From Oncomelania hupensis (taxonomy: Eukaryota > Mollusca > Gastropoda > Littorinimorpha > Pomatiopsidae): a DNA stretch of 64,000 bases. Both the position numbers and the translations under genes were made by a program. Position 1 is the first letter of the stretch. Every line of letters starts with the position of its first letter. This document shows, one piece after another, positions 60,313 to 64,000 of the stretch. Location: the NCBI GenBank assembly GCA_036898135.1, contig CM072511.1, forward strand, positions 41,244,743-41,308,742. Reading direction: 5' to 3'. The notes under the pieces are model-generated. The model searched no databases, was not told the DNA's origin, and saw only the letters and a list, made by a program, of their open reading frames with translations.

Positions 60313-60480
60313 GCATAATTAGAGAGAACGTTGAGAAGGAAGAAGAGAAGAGCATTCACAATTTCAGGGACGTAATTCATGAGCATAATGTGCCAGCAAA
60401 TACCATCATGAGTACGATCTACGACGGTGGGCACCAACTGCCACGACGACCAGCAACATTCACCACACATAAAGAACAGG

Positions 60481-60483
<3 letters not shown>

Positions 60484-60551
<68 letters not shown>

Positions 60552-60590
60552 TTTTCTCTCTCTCGCTCTCTCTTTCGCTCGCTCTCTCTA
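60484..60590. repeat. (CT)n microsatellite
   Basis: CT repeat, pure to about 60547, then interrupted by cg and tt. Confidence 0.96.
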
Positions 60591-60636
60591 TTCTAAATAG
60601 TACAATCACAAGCACTAACATCACTCTCAGTGCTTA

Positions 60637-60754
60637 GGGAGGGATCACAGGCGCTTGTATCAGGACACGCGAGCACCTATGACTATAACCAAAGGGAGAC
60701 GCGTCACAGGCATAGGCGCTCGCGTGTCCTGATACAAGCGCCTGTGGGAGGGAT
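60637..60754. mobile_element. 99-bp MITE with ~35-bp inverted arms and 9-bp target duplication
   Basis: The left arm starts acaggcgcttgtatcaggac (60647) and runs through 'acgcgagcacctatg'; the right arm is its inverse with one mismatch, ending at 60745. gggagggat flanks the element at 60637-60645 and 60746-60754. A 9-bp duplication with long arms fits Mutator-like (MULE) MITEs. It has no coding capacity. Confidence 0.85.
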
Positions 60755-61000
60755 TATAGCGCAACTGGACCTTTGCAAGAGAGATAACTCTTCTTCAGTT
60801 TCCCTTGTATTTAGGACAAGTGAATACCGGTGGCTTTCCCAGCTCATGGTCTAGATTTTCCGTGGATAAAATGTCACGGGAAAAAGCCGCCATGATAAAT
60901 AATGAATGTTTTAAACTTTTAACAGCATAAACTGACCTCAAAGCACAATGTTATCGTCCATAACCGAGGTTATGTTTGTTACCTTATTTTGATAGAGACG
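60755..61000. other. No supported gene
   Basis: Unique-looking DNA between the MITE and the retroposon end that follows. Confidence 0.4.
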
Positions 61001-61004
61001 AACG

Positions 61005-61135
61005 GTTTACAATACAATACAATACAATATAAATATAATACAATACAATATAACTTTATTGTCCAACTTTCACATTACATAAATAAAAGTGGAAATTTGT
61101 CTTAGGCGAGTAGTCTACTCGGAGAAAACAGAGTA
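61005..61135 (-). repeat. Retroposon 3' end with (ATTGT)n tail
   Basis: On the minus strand the sequence ends 'aagacaaatttccac...ggacaataaag' and passes into repeats of attgt (plus strand 'acaatacaat'). That is the usual form of a CR1/L2-type LINE or its SINE partner. Only about 100 bp is present. Confidence 0.6.
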
Positions 61136-61615
61136 AAACGTGACTAAAGGTTAAATAAAGAAAGACACTGCGCGCAAACCATCCTATCAAACAACCATCC
61201 GTAAAAATGGTCGTCATCGAGTCGCCAGACGAACTGTATAATTGTATAAGAAATCAGCATCTACCACACACAGTGTGAAGCAAAGAAATCAATATATTTA
61301 AAGAATCCATTAAAGAATCTGATTCTTCCGGATTGTAAAAAAAGAATTCTCTTTCTTTCTTTCTATCTGTGTGTTCTTCTAATTGTGTTCTATTTCATTT
61401 TTCAAATTTTATTTACTTATAGCTATTTTTGTTGCACACACAGTGAGTAAATAAAAACAGATTATAAATTTAATCAATGTTATCATGACATAGGGTCGTA
61501 CATCTTAAACTTTGCTCTTCAGTTCTTTGAGAAACAATGCATTTAAAAGAATAAAACTTTTGATCTCCTGAGAGGGAATTAAACTTTTCATTATGAGCAA
61601 AATTCTTATAATTTC
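61136..61615. other. No supported gene
   Basis: AT-rich DNA, no recognisable features. Confidence 0.4.
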
Positions 61616-61619
61616 TACT

Positions 61620-61635
61620 TACTCTCTCTCTCTCC

Positions 61636-61729
<94 letters not shown>
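61620..61729. repeat. (CT)n microsatellite
   Basis: About 50 CT units with an early CCCTCTTT interruption. Confidence 0.97.
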
Positions 61730-61731
<2 letters not shown>

Positions 61732-62450
61732 CCAGAGAAAGTTTAGTTTCACGCGAAACCGAACGCTGCCAGCGCCACCAAACGGCCATCGTGATAGAAA
61801 ATGCTACGGCATGGAAGGAGACGCTGTACATAGCGCAAATTCTACGAAAAGACGTGTGGGGTTGATTACTGCTGTGCTATTAACTGCACAAACGGTCTTT
61901 AGAAGTGCTTTGGACTTTCATTCTTCAGATTCCCGAAGGCTGAAATAATATATCACAAATGATTAAAAACTATGCTTATTTGTAGATGAATTGAACCGGT
62001 CGTTTTGCCATCCAACTGTATAGGCATACTACATAAAATAAATCATCCTCAATAATGATTATAATGTTAAGAAGAAGAACAATAATAATACTGTGTTTGT
62101 ATTAGATTTTTGGTGTCTACAAACCAATGTTTACTGAAGTGTCGATAAAATTAAAGCTAGAGCTATACTATTTTTGAGCTCGACCATAAAATAGGCCTAC
62201 ATCCACTGCACTGCTACTTCGCAGTGTGTTAAACTCTGGTCAGGTCAAATTTTGTCTTGTATAGCCTTTCTCGAATAACAAACAATAGCATGTTCATCGG
62301 GCTTGAGCTAGGGCTATCAGGGTTAGGATATGAGTACCAATGGCGTGCGGGATCTAGGCCTATTAAGTATGATGTCATTGCCGGCATTAATAGAAAACGT
62401 CGTTCAGTGCAGAGAGAAAAAGAGCGTAATTTAAAGCAAAAGCATGCAAC
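61730..62450. other. No supported gene
   Basis: Unique-looking DNA. Short plus-strand frames (to 61865 and 62257-62505) have no recognisable domain. Confidence 0.35.
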
Positions 62451-62678
62451 ACCAAAAATACTTAGCTGGGGCCGGGTAGCTCAGTTGGTAAGAGCGTCTT
62501 GCTAGTAACCGAAAGGTCGCTGGTTCGAATCCCGGATTGGTCAACGTGTGATCATATTATTTTCCCCTTTACCAACAACTGGCCCGCTGGTGTCAGTATA
62601 AATCGGTCCAGTAGTCACCTATATGCGAAAGTGTCGTGTGACTATAATCTACAAACAACAACAAAAACCAAAAATACT
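62451..62678 (+). mobile_element. SINE-A copy 3, with 12-bp target duplication
   Basis: The body 62463-62666 starts near ggggccgggtagctcagt, has B box ggttcgaatcc, and ends in a (CAA)n tail. The duplication accaaaaatact is at 62451-62462 and 62667-62678. By eye it matches copies 1 and 2 throughout the shared ~185 bp. Confidence 0.93.
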
Positions 62679-63530
62679 AACGAATAGATAACAGGAAGAC
62701 TGCAGATCAACAAGCTATCAAAGAGATCGAGAGAGGTAGGCTGTTTTCAAGGTAAAATATGCCCTACATAAAACAGCAAGATTACCCATTACGTAGCCTA
62801 TAATAGTATACATTAGATGGTTTGTGCATGTGATTCTGTCTAAAGGAGCAAGGACTGAGTTCAGTGCTGCAGACGAGAGGACCTGATGAACAAACAAACA
62901 AAAAAAACAAAACAAAAAAAAAAACACGGCACATCATCTTATCAGCTTTCTGTGTGCCAACCATTTTGACGACTCTCAGTTCATGAATGCAGGTATGTAA
63001 TAATTACCTGCAAAAGTTCAAAGTTTGCAACTGGTTGTTCTTTTGTTGTGTAACTTCATGTTTATGCATGTTTATGGCGTTTGGTAATTTTCTTTCTTTT
63101 AATATCGTTTTTGTGTGTGTGCTTTTGTTGTTTTTTTTTCTTTTCATTCAGGTTCCTTGACAAACACGCAGTTATTGTGAGCATGTGGTCAGAGAGCTTT
63201 GCTCTTCTAGTACTATTGCGTACTAACATTCTCATGAGATTGTCCTTAACCTTAACCTTTGCTTACATATCAGGTCATTGTGTTTTTTAACATTCTTCTT
63301 TAACATTCGCAGCCTATGTGAGTGCACTGCATGAATTAGTTCTTTTTTTTATCCTGCAAATGTACAGAGAAATTTTAATCATCCACTGAGATCAGTATTG
63401 TCTCAATTTTGTCTAACATTTTTATTCTGAGGCCAGTTTTAAGTTGGACTAAGAATGGTGCAGACGATGATAACACTGGGTTATAGCTGCTCTAGCACTA
63501 AGCTAAAGCATTCATTTAAATATTGCATTT
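62679..63530. other. No supported gene
   Basis: AT-rich DNA. It could be intron or 5' sequence of the transposase remnant at the edge. A pyrimidine stretch and 'ttttag' lie just before 63542. Confidence 0.35.
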
Positions 63531-63541
63531 GTCTCTTTTAG

Positions 63542-64000
63542 GATATGCAATGGAGGACTTTGACCGTGCTGCCGCTTCTACTATGCCTTCTGTTGCTGAC
63601 TTAAATCCATCTAATGGCAGCCCTGACACAGACACATCGACTGCAAGAGAAAAATGCAGGAAAAAGGAAGAGAAATACAGGTAGAACATGTTCTACCGAA
63701 ACAAAGAAAGAAAACCCATAAAAGTCTGAAAAAGTGAGAAAAGTGGTCAGCAAGAAAAAAGAAAAATCAGGAATTGATTCATCAACTTTCACAGTACTTA
63801 GATGGTCCTGCGCATGAATTTGTGTCACGTCGGATACAAATGGGAAGAAAGAAAAAGAAACAGTGGTCAGAAAAAGACAGAAGTATGACCTTGTCTCTAA
63901 ATTATGCCAGCCTAAAGGCCTACAAGTTCGTGAAAAAAAACTTCGCCCTGACAAGCATTGCTACGTTTCGCAGAATAATGCGAAAAGTGCATGTATATCT
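63542..64000 (+). pseudogene. P-element/THAP9-type transposase remnant, cut by the window edge
   Basis: An acceptor-like 'gtctcttttag' precedes an ATG at 63550 whose frame runs about 44 codons ('MEDFDRAAASTMPSVADL'...) to a stop at 63682. A second frame from 63681 onward, with one TGA at 63735, encodes 'KKKNQELIHQLSQYLDG', a basic 'RRIQMGRKKKKQWSEKDRSM' stretch and 'SLNYASLKAYKFVKKNFALT'. The pattern of a basic region, then 'FAlxLxyxSxKAYxyvRkxfxLP', is the helix-turn-helix part of P-element/THAP9 transposases. The frameshift and internal stop indicate decay, unless short introns explain them. The THAP finger is not seen and the catalytic domain would lie beyond 64000. Confidence 0.6.

Overview
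This window looks like non-coding DNA from an animal nucleus, most likely a marine mollusc or other lophotrochozoan. That taxonomic guess is inferred from overall texture: very dense microsatellites, tRNA-derived SINEs, LINE 3' ends with microsatellite tails, Gypsy elements and cut-and-paste DNA transposons. I find no host protein gene, rRNA or functional tRNA gene that I can defend. Long open frames of Ile-Tyr, Leu-Ser, Arg-Glu or poly-Asn type are translations of simple repeats. Almost everything that can be named is a mobile element or a tandem repeat.

Layout. From 1 to about 16.7 kb there are microsatellites, tRNA-SINE copies (1.3, 3.6, 10.9 and 13.8 kb), a small inverted-repeat element (4.75 kb), LINE 3' ends (7.2, 15.1 and 16.4 kb) and a purine-rich minisatellite (14.3-15.0 kb). 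From 17 to 33 kb there are a full tRNA-SINE (17.3 kb), a decayed hAT-like DNA transposon with terminal inverted repeats and a 6-bp target duplication (18.25-19.64 kb), a 490-bp pure TATC array (20.0 kb), a LINE 3' end (23.8 kb) and a decayed LINE RNase H region (27.3 kb). From 33.9 to 36.6 kb an old LINE RNase H domain is broken by a solo Gypsy LTR and by a fragment of a second, endonuclease-bearing LINE. At 36.84-37.23 kb lies a mariner-type deletion derivative that still carries the last 33 codons and stop of a transposase.

The main discovery is the 11.1-kb block 39508-50594. Its ends are TGTAACGTGCC and GGCACGTTACA, each bordered by CCGG. It contains the C-terminal part of a Gypsy-integrase-like transposase (GPY motif) followed by an OTU-like cysteine protease domain. 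Ends, CCGG duplication, GPY and OTU together match the Ginger1 superfamily of DNA transposons. The coding core is flanked by two oppositely oriented arrays of a ~67-bp unit (about 3 kb and 3.6 kb) that appear to have been amplified from the element's own subterminal repeats. A 22-bp segment between two copies of a 12-bp palindrome keeps the same orientation at both ends although everything around it is inverted, which suggests a local flip.

At 54231-59908 a young Gypsy-type LTR retrotransposon sits in a GAAA tract. Its 636-bp LTRs are nearly identical, and gag carries 11-residue coiled-coil repeats. Its pol order is protease - integrase - reverse transcriptase remnant, i.e. Copia-like order in a Gypsy-type element, as known for the Gmr1 group; the RT core and RNase H are deleted. 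A diverged relative of the same LTR is the solo LTR at 34004-34587.

The right end holds a 99-bp MITE with a 9-bp target duplication (60.64-60.75 kb), a third copy of a young SINE (62.45-62.68 kb; its copies look identical apart from their tails) and, at the edge, part of a decayed P-element/THAP9-type transposase (63.5-64.0 kb). Coordinates of repeat edges are read by eye and may be off by a few bases. I could not run alignments or database searches.
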